Assembly: GCA_003242685.1 (NCBI GenBank)
Contig: QGVD01000045.1
Coordinates: forward strand, 1-32,235
Direction: 5' to 3'
Source: Pseudomonadota bacterium
Lineage (GTDB): Bacteria > Pseudomonadota > Gammaproteobacteria > Steroidobacterales > Steroidobacteraceae
Length of the DNA: 32,235 bases
Shown here piece after piece: positions 7,904-16,169 of the stretch. The notes under the pieces are model-generated. The model was given only the letters and a program-made list of their open reading frames with translations, was not told the origin of the DNA and did not search any database. The stretch's first letter is position 1; each line of letters starts with the position of its first letter. Position numbers and translations under genes: made by a program.

Positions 7904-8904
7904 CTGGTGTTCCTCGTCAGCTCCGGCTCGGCCCGCGGATCGGCGGCGCTCCGATAGCGTTGCGCGAGCCAGGCGGCGACCATGAGCTGCAGCTGGTGGA
8001 AGATCATCAGCGGTACCAGCGCGGCACCGACGTCGGGTCCGGCGAGCAGCACGCGTGCCATCGGCACGCCGCTCACCAGGCTCTTCTGCGATCCGCAGAA
8101 CACGATGGCGATCTCGTCCTCGCGCGAGAATCGCATCAGGCGCGCGCCGTAGCGTACCGCCAGCAGTATCACCCCGAGCATGAACCCGCACACGGCGAGG
8201 AGCAAGAGCAGACGCGCGGGGGCGAGCTGACGCCAGATGCCGGCGATCACGGCGGCCGAGAAGGCGCTGTACACCGCGAGGACGATCGTGCCGCGGTCGG
8301 TGAGCGAGAGGAGCCTGCGGCTGCGCGAAGCCCATGCGCCCAGTAACGGCCGGCACAGATGCCCGATCGTGAACGGCACGAGGAGCTGCAGCACGATCTT
8401 CCACACGCCCGCGAACGAGAGGCTCGCGTCCTGCGCCTGAATCATCAGACCCACGATGAGCGGCGTCAGCACGACGCCGAGAACGTTCGATGCCGCGGCC
8501 GACGCCACCGCGCCCGCGACGTTGCCGCCTGCCATGGACGTGAACGCGATCGACGACTGCACGGTGGACGGCAGCGCGCAGAGGAACAGGATCCCGAGCC
8601 ACAGCGGCTGCGGCAGGAGACCCGGGAGCAGTGCCTCGAGAGTGAGGCCGACGAGCGGAATGAAGACGTACGTGGAGCCGAGGATGGTGAGGTGCAGCTT
8701 CCAGTGACGCAGGGCGGCGGCGAGGCTCTCGCGCGGCAGCCGCACGCCGTGCAGGAAGAAGAGCAGCACGATCGCGGCGGTCGTCACGTTGCCGATGACG
8801 ACCGAGACCGCGCCGCTCGCGGGCACGATGCTCGCCGCCGCGACGGCGAGCAGCAGCACGGCGATGAAGGGATCGGGCAGGACCTTGCGCAGCGCGTCCG
8901 TCAT
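7900..8904 (-). CDS. SBF-like (bile acid:sodium symporter superfamily) transporter
   Basis: This is a 334-residue membrane protein with about nine or ten hydrophobic segments. It matches the SBF-like branch (YfeH type) by VLLFFLHGVRLPRE, the CALPSTVQSSIAFTSMAGGN segment, NVLGVVLTPL, and FCGSQKSLVSGVPMA near residue 285. This superfamily moves organic anions with sodium across the inner membrane; the substrate here is unknown. The ATG at 8904 is chosen because it directly precedes DALRKVLPDPF, the usual beginning of the family; the longer frame adds an Ala/Arg-rich stretch. It overlaps the HD-domain gene by four bases and follows the ThDP-enzyme gene after a 96-base gap that contains a strong hairpin, so it may have its own promoter or depend on read-through. 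Confidence 0.88.
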   Translation of the reverse strand: MTDALRKVLPDPFIAVLLLAVAAASIVPASGAVSVVIGNVTTAAIVLLFFLHGVRLPRESLAAALRHWKLHLTILGSTYVFIPLVGLTLEALLPGLLPQPLWLGILFLCALPSTVQSSIAFTSMAGGNVAGAVASAAASNVLGVVLTPLIVGLMIQAQDASLSFAGVWKIVLQLLVPFTIGHLCRPLLGAWASRSRRLLSLTDRGTIVLAVYSAFSAAVIAGIWRQLAPARLLLLLAVCGFMLGVILLAVRYGARLMRFSREDEIAIVFCGSQKSLVSGVPMARVLLAGPDVGAALVPLMIFHQLQLMVAAWLAQRYRSAADPRAEPELTRNTR

Positions 8905-8946
8905 GTCAGTGTGAGCCCGCAGCGGCGCTCGACGCGCTGCGCACGC

Positions 8947-8983
8947 GCTCGCGCCGGCACCCGCTGCAGACGCCGGCGCGAGC
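8947..8983 (-). terminator. Strong hairpin downstream of the ThDP-enzyme gene
   Basis: GCTCGCGCCGGC (8947-8958) and its exact complement (8972-8983) form a perfect 12-base stem with a 13-base loop, between the stop of the ThDP-enzyme gene and the transporter start. No T tract follows on the minus strand. It may be a terminator or attenuator separating the two units, or a 3' end stabiliser. Confidence 0.5.
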
Positions 8984-9000
8984 CTGGGAAGCAAGAGGCT

Positions 9001-10656
9001 TCAGGTGCCGTATCCACCCTGGAAGGTGGAATACAGCTTCTCCTGCGTCGTGATGAACTCGAGCAGCGCCGGCTTGCCCTCGCGCGTCGCGGCGATGCCC
9101 TGCAGCAGCGCGTGCACGATCTCCGAAGGCTCGGTGACGCGCTGGCCGTAGCCGCCCAGCGCACGCGCGAACTCGGCGTAATTGCCCGAGATGTCGGTGG
9201 AGCGGTACTTCTCGGTGGAGATCTTCATGTGGGGAATCTCCATCGCCATCGAGAAGTTGTTGAACAGAATCGACAGGATCGGGATGTTGCAACGGACGCA
9301 GGTTTCGAAGTCCATGCCCGTCATGCCGATCGCCGCATCGCCCCACACGTTGATGCAGAGCTTGTCCGGCGCCGCGAGCTTCGCGCCCATCGCGAGGCCC
9401 AGGCCGTAGCCGAGCTGCGTGGACTTGCCCCAGCCGATGTAGCTGAGCGGTGTGACGGGCCGCCAGAAGGGCGACAGCTCGTCGCGCGGGCTGCCGGCAT
9501 CGTGCGTGATGATGGTGTTCGGCACGTCCGCGATCTGCATGAGATCCCAGATGACCCGATAGGGCGAGATCGGCTTCGACTCGCTGGTAAGGAGAGGCAT
9601 CCACTCGGCCAGCCACGCATCCTTCTGCTGCTTGATGCGCGCCGCGACTTCCCTCGTGAGGCCGCGCGGCTTGCCGCCGAGGCGGTCCCTGATGGCGTCG
9701 CGCAGCATCGCGAGGGTCAGCTTGGCATCGCCGACGAGCGGGTACTCGGTCGGGATGTTCTTGTTGATGTCCATCGGGTCGATGGTGTTGTGGACGAACG
9801 TCTTGTTCGCCGTCGGGAAGCGGATGCCGAAGCCCGTCGCCGTGAAGCTCGCGCCGGTGCCGAAGACGACGTCGGCTTCCTGCACGTGCTGGTGCACGGG
9901 GCGCGGCATGGAGACGCCGCCGGAGCCGAGCGACAGCGGGTGAGTCTCGGGAAACGCGCTCTTGCCCTCGAGGCTCGTGGTGACCGGTGCCTCGAGGAGC
10001 TCGACCACTTCGCGCAGCTCGTTCCAGGCGCGCGCGTAGTGCACACCCTGGCCGACGTAGATGAGCGGACGCTTGGCCGCGATGAGCGCGGCCGCGGCCT
10101 CGTCGACGGCCCTGGCATCGGGCGCGGTCAGGACACGGCGCGTCGGCTTGTAGTTGATCTCGCCCGGCACCTCGACGTTCCACATGTCGCCCGGGATCTC
10201 GACGAGGACCGGACCGGGGCGGCCGTTGCGCGCCTGCGTGAACGCACGGCGCAGCGCCGGCACGAGCTGCTCGGGCGTGTTGATGGTCTCGGCCCACTTC
10301 GTGACGTGCTGGAAGTTGAGCGCCGAGTTGAACGAAGGCTTGACCCACGCCAGCGAGCGCGAAGGACCGCCGGGGAACACCACGAGCGGCACGCCCTCGG
10401 AGTACGCCTGCGCGACGGCGCCGAAGGAGTTCTCCACGCCCGGACCCGACTGGCAGCAGAACACGCCGACCTTGTCACCAGAGGTGAGCCGGCTGATCGC
10501 GTCCGCCATGTGCACGCCGATGCGCTCCTGGCGGACGATGATCGGACGAATGCCGGCGGCAGCCGCAGACTCGGTGAGTGGGTTGAGTGGATAGGCCAGC
10601 AGGTACTCGACGCTCTCGCGCTTGAGTATCTCGGCCGTCACTTGCGCTACGTTCAT
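9001..10656 (-). CDS. Thiamine-diphosphate-dependent enzyme (acetolactate synthase / oxalyl-CoA decarboxylase superfamily)
   Basis: This is a 551-residue protein with the usual three-domain order: N-terminal pyrimidine-binding domain with the catalytic Glu44 (VRQERIGVHMADA), central domain (about 190-330), and C-terminal pyrophosphate-binding domain. The ThDP/Mg motif reads G439-D-A...N466-N467, so the usual GDG is GDA. GWGKSTQLGYGLGLAMGAK precedes it as in acetolactate synthase-like proteins. The known reactions of the superfamily are decarboxylation of 2-oxoacids or C-C bond making or breaking; the substrate is not predicted. The ATG at 10656 has GAGGAAGC about 6 bases upstream, and the longer frame to 10800 runs through intergenic sequence. 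A TATACT hexamer upstream may be its -10 box. There is no small regulatory subunit gene, so a biosynthetic ilvB role is unlikely. Confidence 0.85.
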   Translation of the reverse strand: MNVAQVTAEILKRESVEYLLAYPLNPLTESAAAAGIRPIIVRQERIGVHMADAISRLTSGDKVGVFCCQSGPGVENSFGAVAQAYSEGVPLVVFPGGPSRSLAWVKPSFNSALNFQHVTKWAETINTPEQLVPALRRAFTQARNGRPGPVLVEIPGDMWNVEVPGEINYKPTRRVLTAPDARAVDEAAAALIAAKRPLIYVGQGVHYARAWNELREVVELLEAPVTTSLEGKSAFPETHPLSLGSGGVSMPRPVHQHVQEADVVFGTGASFTATGFGIRFPTANKTFVHNTIDPMDINKNIPTEYPLVGDAKLTLAMLRDAIRDRLGGKPRGLTREVAARIKQQKDAWLAEWMPLLTSESKPISPYRVIWDLMQIADVPNTIITHDAGSPRDELSPFWRPVTPLSYIGWGKSTQLGYGLGLAMGAKLAAPDKLCINVWGDAAIGMTGMDFETCVRCNIPILSILFNNFSMAMEIPHMKISTEKYRSTDISGNYAEFARALGGYGQRVTEPSEIVHALLQGIAATREGKPALLEFITTQEKLYSTFQGGYGT

Positions 10657-10741
10657 CGGCTGCTTCCTCGGGAAATATGCTGTCTGGCTCTCAGGTTGAA
10701 GACGTGCGGACTCAAGAAACTGCTTCGCAAGCTGGCCGCGA

Positions 10742-10747
10742 AGTATA
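10742..10747 (-). promoter_or_regulatory. Possible -10 element for the ThDP-enzyme gene
   Basis: TATACT on the minus strand matches the sigma-70 -10 consensus at five of six positions, 86 bases upstream of the ATG at 10656. No convincing TTGACA-like box stands at the expected distance. A CTTCGC/GCGAAG inverted repeat lies next to it, with arms at 10724-10729 and 10739-10744 approximately. The rest of the 267-base gap to the divergent MFS gene shows no further feature. Confidence 0.3.
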
Positions 10748-10923
10748 GACACTCTGGTCTGCGAAAGGCACGGCTCGCGCCGCACCGTCAAGCGCGGCAT
10801 CTGGCACGCCCGGCCGTCCGCTCAATACACTCTTTCCCGATGGGAACAAATACGCGCCCGTCGGCGTAAGACGCGTTTGTCATCGCTGGCCGGATGGGCG
10901 ATAAGAGCGGGCGAGAGGGGCCT

Positions 10924-12255
10924 GTGGCGATATCCCGAACGCGCAGCGTCGACGGAGGTCCGGCGGGAGAGGGCACGAGATTCGAGATCTCGAACGCCTA
11001 TCGCAGCTATGTCATCGCCGTCATCTGGCTGGTGATGCTGCTGCGCTTCGTGGACCTGCAGATCATCGCCGTTCTGCTCGAGTCGATCCGCGCCGAGTTC
11101 CGCGTCTCCGACACGCAGCTCGGACTCCTCAGCGGATTCGCGTTCGCGCTCTTCTACGGCACGCTCGGTATTCCCATCGCGTGGCTCGCGGATCGCTACA
11201 ACCGGCGCAACATCATCGCGGCCGCCGTGGGCCTCTGGAGCGCGATGACCGCCGTCTGCGGTCTCGCGCAGAGCTTCCTCGCGCTGCTGCTCGCGCGCGT
11301 GGGTGTCGGGGTAGGCGAGGCCGGCGGTGCACCTCCCTCGTATTCGCTGATCTCGGATTATGTCCGGCCCGAGAAGCGCGGCACGGTGTTCGCGCTCCTC
11401 AATTCATCCGTTCCGGTGGGTCTCTTCATCGGATTCCTCGTCGGCGGCTGGGTGAACGAGTACCACGGATGGCGCGCGGCGTTCATGGTCGTCGGTCTGC
11501 CCGGTATCGCGGTGGCGCTCCTCGTGCGGTTCACGCTGCGCGAGCCGCCGCGCGGTCACTCGGAGCAGCGCACCGCCGGCGCGCCGTCACCTCTGAGTGA
11601 AACTCTGCGCTACCTCTGGAGCGTGCGCGCCTACCGTCACCTCGTGCTCGCGACGAGCATCTTCACGCTCGGCGCCTACGGAACCGGCATCTGGGTGCCC
11701 TCGTTCTTCGTCCGCGTTCACGGCATGAACGGCGGCGAGGTCGCCACCTGGCTCGCGTTCATCTACGGGAGCGGCGGGGCGCTCGGTGTCGTGCTCGGAG
11801 GCGTGCTCGCCGACCGTCTGGCCGCGGCGCGCGGCGATCGGCGCTGGTACGTCTGGCTGCCGGCGATCGCCAGCGTCTCGATCATGCCGTTCTCGTTCCT
11901 GGTCTACCTCTGGCCGGATGCCTATCAGGCAATGCTCCTGCAGCTCGGCACGACGACCCTGATGTACTCGTGGATGGGACCCGCGTACGGCACCGTGCAG
12001 AGTCTGGCCGGCGTCGAGCGCCGCGCGATGGCCGCGGCCATCAACATGCTCGTCGTCAATCTGATCTCGCTCGGAATGGGCCCGCTGATCGTCGGCGTGG
12101 CGAGCGACTACTTCAACGCGCACTTCGGCACCGAATCCCTGCGCTACTCGATCCTGACGCTCGCCGTCGTCGCGTTCACGTGGGCAGGCGTTCATTTCCA
12201 CCTGGCCGCCCGGACGCTGAGAGAGGACCTCGCGCGTGCGGAAGCGCGCGCCTGA
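10924..12255 (+). CDS. Spinster-like MFS transporter
   Basis: This is a 443-residue inner-membrane protein with about 12 hydrophobic segments. Spinster-family signs are the TM1 segment FVDLQIIAVLLESI, DTQLGLLSGFAFALFYGTLGIPIAWLADRYNRRNII (quoted as the loop 2-3 region), and GVGVGEAGGAPPSYSLISDY in TM4. The usual Asp-Arg pair at the end of TM1 (DR) reads Asp-Leu here, while the TM4 Glu is kept, a change that could alter ion coupling. The start is probably the GTG at 10924, with GAGG five bases away; an ATG at 10894 in the same frame has no clear ribosome site. It lies 80 bases ahead of the DUF885 gene in the same direction, so the two probably form an operon. The substrate is unknown. Confidence 0.87.
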   Translation: MAISRTRSVDGGPAGEGTRFEISNAYRSYVIAVIWLVMLLRFVDLQIIAVLLESIRAEFRVSDTQLGLLSGFAFALFYGTLGIPIAWLADRYNRRNIIAAAVGLWSAMTAVCGLAQSFLALLLARVGVGVGEAGGAPPSYSLISDYVRPEKRGTVFALLNSSVPVGLFIGFLVGGWVNEYHGWRAAFMVVGLPGIAVALLVRFTLREPPRGHSEQRTAGAPSPLSETLRYLWSVRAYRHLVLATSIFTLGAYGTGIWVPSFFVRVHGMNGGEVATWLAFIYGSGGALGVVLGGVLADRLAAARGDRRWYVWLPAIASVSIMPFSFLVYLWPDAYQAMLLQLGTTTLMYSWMGPAYGTVQSLAGVERRAMAAAINMLVVNLISLGMGPLIVGVASDYFNAHFGTESLRYSILTLAVVAFTWAGVHFHLAARTLREDLARAEARA

Positions 12256-12335
12256 AGCGAAGCGTGACGCCGCACGGCGCCGGACGGCTATCATTCGCGC
12301 TTTCCCTGGGATCGAGACTCCGCCTGGAGGACCGC

Positions 12336-14180
12336 ATGCTGGATCGCCGTCGATTTCTCCTCTCCGCAGCCGGCTCGCTCTTCGCCGGTTCTCTGGCCAC
12401 CGGGTGCAGCTCGCCGCTTTCCACTCGCCCGCAGCAGGGGACGGCCGGTGCGGCCGATCCGGTCGAGGCACTCAACCGGCTGTTCGACGAGTTCATGGCG
12501 GAGATCCTCGACAAGCGGCCGATCCTCGTGACGAGTCTCGGGCTCGACCGGGGAGAGCGTGCGTGGGCGAAGTCTCTCCTGGATGACGTCTCGCTCGAGC
12601 GGCGGCGCGAGGCCGAGCGGGAAAACGCCGACCGGCTGCGCCGCCTGCGCGCCTTCGACCGCAGCTCGCTCTCGGGACTGGCGCTCGCCAACTACGACAC
12701 GGTGGCGTTCCAGATGGAAACGAGCGCGCGCGCCGCGCGCTTTCCGTATGGCGACGGGCCGTCGCCGTACGTCGTCCATCAGATGGACGGTGCGTACGAG
12801 GGCATCCCGACGTTCCTCGACCGGCAGCACACGATCGAGAACCGCGAGGACGCGGAGAGCTACGTTGCGCGGCTGCGTGCCTTCGCGCACATGCTCGATC
12901 AGGAAACCGAGCGCATCCGGCACGACGCCGGGCTCGGCGTCATACCGCCCGACTTCATCATCCAGCGCACCGTGCAGCAGATCCGCGCGCTGCGGGCCAT
13001 CCCGGTGACGGAATCGATTCTGACGACGTCGCTCGCGCGCCGCGCCGCGCAGAAGGGCCTTCCGGACAGCTATGCCGGCGACGCTCAGCGCATCGTGACG
13101 GAAGAGATCTACCCGGCGCTCGAGCGCCAGGAGGCTGCGCTCGAATCCCTTCTGCCGCGCGCGGTGCATCACGCGGGCATCGACCGTCTGCCCGACGGTC
13201 CGGCGTTCTACGAGGTTGCGCTGCGCTTCTTCACGACCACGGACATGGACGCCGACGAGATCCACCGCCTCGGCCTCGAGCAGGTCAGGGAGATCTCGGC
13301 GCGGATGGAAGAGATTCTGCGCGGGCAGGGCCTCACGCAGGGCTCGCTCGCGGAGCGCGTGCAGGCGCTCGGCAGGGATCCGCGGCATCTCTTCCCGAAC
13401 ACGGACGAAGGACGGCAGCAGATTCTCGACTACTGCAATGGCCTCATCGCCGGCCTGGAGAAGCACCTGCCGCAGTACTTCGGCGTGCTGCCGAAGACGC
13501 CGGTCGAAGTGCGCCGCATTCCGCCGTACACCGAGGCGGGCGCGCCTGGCGGCTACTACCAGCGTCCCGCGCTCGACGGCTCGAGGCCCGGCGCCTTCTT
13601 CATCAATCTGCGCGATACCAGTGAGCTGCCGCGCTGGACGCTGCCCACGCTCACGTATCACGAAGCGGCGCCGGGTCATCACTTCCAGCTCGCGCTGGTT
13701 CTCGAGATGCCCGACCTGCCGCTCATCCGCAAGATCGGCGGCTTCTCGGCGAATACCGAAGGGTGGGCGCTCTACGCGGAGCAGCTCGCTGACGAGATGG
13801 GGCTCTACGCCGACGATCCGCTCGGCCGCCTCGGCTGGCTTCAGGCGACGATCTTCCGCGCGGCGCGCTGCGTCGTCGACACGGGCCTGCACTCAAAGGG
13901 CTGGAGCCGCGAGCAGGCGATCCAGTACATGGTCGAGACGACCGGCGATCACCCGGCCGCGATGACCACGGAAGTCGAGCGCTACTGCGCGATGCCCGGT
14001 CAGGCGACGAGCTACAAGGTCGGCCACACTGTGTGGGTACGGCTCCGCGAAGAGGCGCGCGCGGCGCTCGGGCCGAAGTTCGACATCCGGGCCTTCCACG
14101 ACACGGGTCTCACGGCAGGCCCGATGCCGCTCGCGGTGCTCGAACGCGTGGTGAAGGACTGGGTGAGCAGCCACGCCTGA
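12336..14180 (+). CDS. Tat-exported DUF885 family metallopeptidase-like protein
   Basis: This is a 614-residue protein. The N-terminus has a Tat motif (RRRFLLS, residues 4-10), a hydrophobic stretch and LATGC24, a weak lipobox that may anchor it to a membrane. The zinc-site motif of the family is H442-E-A-A-P-G-H448-H449, and a downstream Glu is expected in NTEGWALYAEQL. ATT and RPALDGSRPGAFFINL precede the site as is common in DUF885. The family belongs to the gluzincin clan and is presumed peptidase, but few members have been characterised. GGAGG lies six bases before the ATG at 12336; the open frame continues upstream to 11970 only by overlapping the MFS gene out of frame. Pairing with an MFS exporter or importer suggests processing and uptake of a small peptide-like compound, which is a guess. 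Confidence 0.87.
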   Translation: MLDRRRFLLSAAGSLFAGSLATGCSSPLSTRPQQGTAGAADPVEALNRLFDEFMAEILDKRPILVTSLGLDRGERAWAKSLLDDVSLERRREAERENADRLRRLRAFDRSSLSGLALANYDTVAFQMETSARAARFPYGDGPSPYVVHQMDGAYEGIPTFLDRQHTIENREDAESYVARLRAFAHMLDQETERIRHDAGLGVIPPDFIIQRTVQQIRALRAIPVTESILTTSLARRAAQKGLPDSYAGDAQRIVTEEIYPALERQEAALESLLPRAVHHAGIDRLPDGPAFYEVALRFFTTTDMDADEIHRLGLEQVREISARMEEILRGQGLTQGSLAERVQALGRDPRHLFPNTDEGRQQILDYCNGLIAGLEKHLPQYFGVLPKTPVEVRRIPPYTEAGAPGGYYQRPALDGSRPGAFFINLRDTSELPRWTLPTLTYHEAAPGHHFQLALVLEMPDLPLIRKIGGFSANTEGWALYAEQLADEMGLYADDPLGRLGWLQATIFRAARCVVDTGLHSKGWSREQAIQYMVETTGDHPAAMTTEVERYCAMPGQATSYKVGHTVWVRLREEARAALGPKFDIRAFHDTGLTAGPMPLAVLERVVKDWVSSHA

Positions 14181-14196
14181 ACGGCGTGCGCGATGC

Positions 14197-14766
14197 TCAC
14201 TCGTCGATGAAGCGGGCGCCGGCCTCGAGCATCTTGCGCTCGGCCTCGCGGCAGCCTTCCGGCGTGACGCCGCGCGTCGCGCCGCGGATCACCGTGACGT
14301 CGAAGCCGTGCCGCCGGGCATCGAGCACGGTGGCCAGCACGCAGACGTCGAGCGCCAGCCCGCCGACCCACAGACGCGAGATGCCGGACCGGCGCAGGTG
14401 CGCTTCGAGCCCGGTCTCGTCGAAGGCGGAGTTCTGGTCGTGGTCGAAGCGGGTGCCCTTGGTCACCTTGATGGTGTTCGCGGGCAGGTGCAGATCGGCA
14501 CGGAAGGCGGCGCCTTCGGTGTCCTGGACACAGTGAGGCGGCCACGGCCCGCCGCTCTCCTTGAAGCTTACGTGGCCCTCGGGATGCCAGTCACGCGACG
14601 CGTAGACCGGTATGCGGGCCGCAACCGCTGCGTCGATCCAGCGGTTGAGCACTGGAACCACCTTGTCGCCTTCCGCGATGGGCAGCGCACCGCCCGGACA
14701 GAAATCGTTCTGCACGTCGATGATGAGCAGCGCGTCGCCGCGCCGAAGGGAATTCACTGCGCTCAT
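14197..14766 (-). CDS. pncA: Nicotinamidase (isochorismatase-like fold)
   Basis: This 189-residue protein hydrolyses nicotinamide to nicotinate and ammonia in NAD salvage. The catalytic triad is visible: D17 (IIDVQNDFCPGG), K103 (VTKGTRF) and C142 (GGLALDVCVLATVLDA). The metal site D59-x-H61...H78 is also intact (SRDWHPEGH, WPPHC). Its length is normal for bacterial PncA. The ATG at 14766 follows the pncB stop by only three bases, so the genes are co-transcribed and probably coupled. Its product is the substrate of PncB, and the pair makes a complete nicotinamide to nicotinate mononucleotide step. It converges with the DUF885 gene, 16 bases away, with no obvious hairpin between. Confidence 0.95.
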   Translation of the reverse strand: MSAVNSLRRGDALLIIDVQNDFCPGGALPIAEGDKVVPVLNRWIDAAVAARIPVYASRDWHPEGHVSFKESGGPWPPHCVQDTEGAAFRADLHLPANTIKVTKGTRFDHDQNSAFDETGLEAHLRRSGISRLWVGGLALDVCVLATVLDARRHGFDVTVIRGATRGVTPEGCREAERKMLEAGARFIDE

Positions 14767-14769
14767 GGC

Positions 14770-16146
14770 TCAGACACTTCCTCCTGCCTGCAGCGCGCCG
14801 CCGCTTGCGCCGGAGGCGATCCTCGCGCGCAGCTCGTGCTGTGCCTGCGCGAGCGCGGGGCTCACCTCGACGCGATAGGGAGGCGTCGCCGGCTCGAGCC
14901 CGCGGACGGCGGCCGGTAAACGCGCGAGCTCCGCCCGCGCGTGGTCGCGGATCTCGTCGAGACTGCGGTGCGCTCCCGGCAGAATCTTCCCGCTCTGCAT
15001 CACCGGCTCGAGCAGCGGACGGCCGCGCTCGACCCGATCGTCGGCGCGCGCGATCACATCGTAGACCGCTTCGCCGCGCTCCTCGATACGGAAAACCTGC
15101 TTGTGGCCCGGCAGCACCGGTTTGCCGGCCGAGAGCTTGAGCCGTCCGGTGCCTGCGTACTCCACGAGCTTGTACACGATGTCGAGCGACGGCACGTCGG
15201 CCGAGACACCCATCGCCGTGCCGACACCGAATGCGTCGATCGGTGCCTGAGACACGAGCTCCGCGACGACATATTCGTCCAGGCCGCCGCTCACGATGAT
15301 CTGCACCTCGGCGAGCCCCGCCTCGTCGAGGAGCCGCCGCGCGTCGCGCGCGAGCTGGGCGAGGTCGCCCGAATCGAGGCGTATGGCGGCGACGCGGAAC
15401 TCCGGCCCCAGCTCGCGGGCGAGCTGGATCACGTGGCGGACGCCTTCGAGGGTGTCGTACGTGTCGACGAGGATCGTCGTCCGCGGGAAACGCCGCGCGA
15501 ACTCCCGGAAGGCCTGGGCTTCCGTCTCGTGCGCCTGCACGTAGCTGTGCGCCATCGTGCCGGCTACCTTGAGCCCGAAAGTCTTTCCGGCCAGCACGTT
15601 CGACGTCGATGCGACGCCGGCGATGTGAAACGCTCGCGCGGCCTTGAGCGCCGCATCGATGCCGTGCATGCGCCGCGCACCGAAATCGACGACCGGGCGA
15701 CCCTGCGCGGCGGTCACCACGCGTGCCGCCTTGGAGGCGAGCAGGGTCTGCAGGTGCACCTGGTTCATCACGAAGGTCTCGACGATCTGCGCCTGACCGA
15801 TCGGCGCGCAGATCTCGAGGATCGGCTCGTTCGCGAACACCGGCGTGCCTTCGGGCACCGCACGCACGTCGCCGGTGAAGCGCATCCCGCGCAGCCAGTC
15901 GAGCATCCGCGGCGAGAACTCACCGAGCGAGTCGAGATACGCGATGTCCTCGTCGGTGAAGCGCAGCGTCTCGAGATACTCGAGCACGGTCGCGAGCCCG
16001 CAGGCGAGCAGATAGTTGCGCTCGGGCGGCAGGCGGCGCACGAAGAGGCTGAACACCGCGTTCTCTTCCATGCCTTCCTGCAGATACGCGTCGAGCATCC
16101 TGAGCTCATAGAGGTCCGTGAAGAGGGCGAGACCGTCGGTGCTCAT
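14770..16146 (-). CDS. pncB: Nicotinate phosphoribosyltransferase
   Basis: This 458-residue enzyme makes nicotinate mononucleotide from nicotinate and PRPP with ATP hydrolysis, the Preiss-Handler entry to NAD. Recognisable parts are the N-terminal TDLYELRMLDAYL segment, FGARRMHGIDAALKAARA, GTMAHSYVQAHE with the likely phospho-accepting H200, LVDTYDTLEG, and the phosphoribosyl-binding region RLDSGDLAQLARDAR to IIVSGGLDE and GVGTAMG. The ATG at 16146 has AGGAGG 6 bases upstream. It sits 23 bases after the molybdopterin-subunit gene and directly before pncA. Co-transcription of NAD salvage with a molybdenum hydroxylase is unusual and may hint that nicotinate is also the hydroxylase substrate. 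Confidence 0.95.
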   Translation of the reverse strand: MSTDGLALFTDLYELRMLDAYLQEGMEENAVFSLFVRRLPPERNYLLACGLATVLEYLETLRFTDEDIAYLDSLGEFSPRMLDWLRGMRFTGDVRAVPEGTPVFANEPILEICAPIGQAQIVETFVMNQVHLQTLLASKAARVVTAAQGRPVVDFGARRMHGIDAALKAARAFHIAGVASTSNVLAGKTFGLKVAGTMAHSYVQAHETEAQAFREFARRFPRTTILVDTYDTLEGVRHVIQLARELGPEFRVAAIRLDSGDLAQLARDARRLLDEAGLAEVQIIVSGGLDEYVVAELVSQAPIDAFGVGTAMGVSADVPSLDIVYKLVEYAGTGRLKLSAGKPVLPGHKQVFRIEERGEAVYDVIARADDRVERGRPLLEPVMQSGKILPGAHRSLDEIRDHARAELARLPAAVRGLEPATPPYRVEVSPALAQAQHELRARIASGASGGALQAGGSV

Positions 16147-16169
16147 GGGGGGCCTCCTGCCGGTTTCGA

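Noticed and set aside
7904..8602. N-terminal extension of the HD-domain protein
   Set aside because: It overlaps the transporter gene in another frame; the ATG at 7903 has GAGGAA and an ATGA overlap.
9001..10656. Assignment as acetolactate synthase ilvB
   Set aside because: There is no adjacent regulatory subunit and the ThDP motif is GDA, so a specific biosynthetic name is not supported.
8359..10869. An 836-codon plus-strand open frame
   Set aside because: It is antisense to the transporter and ThDP-enzyme genes and has low-complexity Arg-rich composition and no motifs.
14181..14196. Possible terminator between the DUF885 and pncA genes
   Set aside because: The 16-base gap holds no inverted repeat of useful length.
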